64,000 nt of DNA. It comes from Delftia acidovorans. Lineage in GTDB: Bacteria; Pseudomonadota; Gammaproteobacteria; Burkholderiales; Burkholderiaceae_C. Each line of letters opens with the position of its first letter. Position 1 is the first letter of the stretch. Below, one piece after another: positions 63,497 through 64,000 of the stretch. The notes beneath the pieces were generated by a model. It had not been told where the DNA came from, did not search any database, and worked only from the letters and a program-made list of their open reading frames with translations. The stretch lies in the NCBI GenBank assembly GCA_031286585.1, contig JAITUC010000019.1, forward strand, positions 359,028-423,027, written 5' to 3'. Made by a program: the position numbers and the translations under genes.

Positions 63497-64000
63497 TTAT
63501 GGAATTGGTTTTGCAAGCGGTCCTCCGGTCAGCGTTCCGGGAACCTTCAAGCCACTTTTATATGCTTCACGTATAGCTTTGATAGCTTCTTTTTCGGATT
63601 CTCCCACTTGTTCATTCATTGCCTCAAGATCTTGAGCGGATTTCGGACAATCGGGAGGTGTTGGTACAGCAATACATTTGTATAAATCTGCCTTTTCCTG
63701 ATTGGCTTTTTTCGTCTTTTGATGTGCATCTGCCACATCTTTCCCAAAATTTGCAGATTTTCTTGCTTTATTTGCTGTACTTGCAGCGGCACCAACACCT
63801 CCTTGTCCTTGCAACCCCAGTGGATCTATCCACGAGATCGGATCTGCTGGGTAGTCATAGTGATTAGTGCCTCCATTCCATCCAATCGGATCCTGATTCA
63901 CATAACTCCCCAGCACCGGATCGTAATACCGATGCCGGTTGTAATACAGCCCCGTTTCCCTGTCATGGTGCTGCCCCGGCAGCCGGATCGCCTGGTGGAT
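63497..64000 (-). CDS. rhs: Rhs protein C-terminus with short toxin tip, cut by the window edge
   Basis: In frame from the window edge: [40 protein letters not shown] (the Rhs core end, then [23 protein letters not shown] as the usual linker with the PxxWxDPxGL motif) and a variable tip of about 110 residues ([62 protein letters not shown]). No catalytic motif recognised in the tip. This is the only uninterrupted core-tip/toxin fusion here and so probably the expressed Rhs effector. Confidence 0.82.
   Translation of the reverse strand: MHQAIRLPGQHHDRETGLYYNRHRYYDPVLGSYVNQDPIGWNGGTNHYDYPADPISWIDPLGLQGQGGVGAAASTANKARKSANFGKDVADAHQKTKKANQEKADLYKCIAVPTPPDCPKSAQDLEAMNEQVGESEKEAIKAIREAYKSGLKVPGTLTGGPLAKPIP
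63883..64000. repeat. Rhs core-tip repeat, copy 4 (cut by the window edge)
   Basis: The last 118 bases of the window repeat the core-tip DNA of copies 2 and 3 almost exactly; the rest lies outside. It differs in DPVLG instead of DPVVG. Confidence 0.88.

Noticed and set aside
59724..64000. Regularly spaced direct repeats, considered as a CRISPR array.
   Set aside because: The units are about 240 bp, coding, over 1 kb apart and separated by different genes; they are Rhs core-tip copies.

Overview
The window is GC-rich DNA, apart from its right end, from a member of the Comamonadaceae; Delftia or Comamonas is the best guess. The main reason is an eight-gene protocatechuate 4,5-cleavage operon in exactly the order pmdUKEFDABC known from Comamonas. 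Omp32-type porin, Bug/TctC binding proteins and many LysR, IclR and GntR regulators fit the same group. The assignment is by inspection of sequence, not by a search.

Layout. 0-13.7 kb: housekeeping and accessory genes (CorA, PPK2, a 2018-residue DUF4011-type helicase-nuclease, an RcnR/DmeR-DmeF metal efflux pair, a peptide/nickel-type binding protein, an M17 aminopeptidase). 13.7-17.3 kb: a GntR-controlled module of RraA-like aldolase, Bug protein and 6PGDH-like dehydrogenase. 17.3-23.7 kb: a quinate/shikimate uptake and oxidation cluster (MHS transporter, AroE-type dehydrogenase, porin, AroQ dehydroquinase) facing an IclR regulator, with two PcaR-like boxes between them. 23.7-34.5 kb: a 3-dehydroshikimate dehydratase encoded as two separate genes, then the pmd operon. 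Together these two clusters describe a route from quinate or shikimate through dehydroquinate, dehydroshikimate and protocatechuate to pyruvate and oxaloacetate. 35.4-39.2 kb: a Bug/amidohydrolase module with a divergent LysR regulator and an SDR. 39.3-47.9 kb: a vgrG remnant, a Fur/Zur-family regulator, a two-permease ABC system with a TonB-dependent receptor and a DUF2946-like protein behind a Fur-box-like promoter, and a TetR regulator. 48.7-48.9 kb: an H-NS-like protein. 49.0-56.8 kb: a tight seven-gene operon for aerobic CoA-dependent breakdown of 2-aminobenzoate or a related aromatic acid.

57-64 kb: base composition drops sharply and the window enters the 3' side of an Rhs locus transcribed leftwards. 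The final ~240 bp of the Rhs core occurs four times (the last copy cut by the window edge), each followed by a different C-terminal tip and a candidate immunity gene. Three upstream-less copies are broken (a frame shift, nonsense codons, and a one-base expansion of an A run). This looks like a graveyard of displaced toxin-immunity modules behind an active Rhs gene whose main body lies outside the window. A vgrG fragment at 39.3 kb suggests a type VI secretion connection.

No rRNA, tRNA, CRISPR array, complete insertion sequence or origin was recognised.
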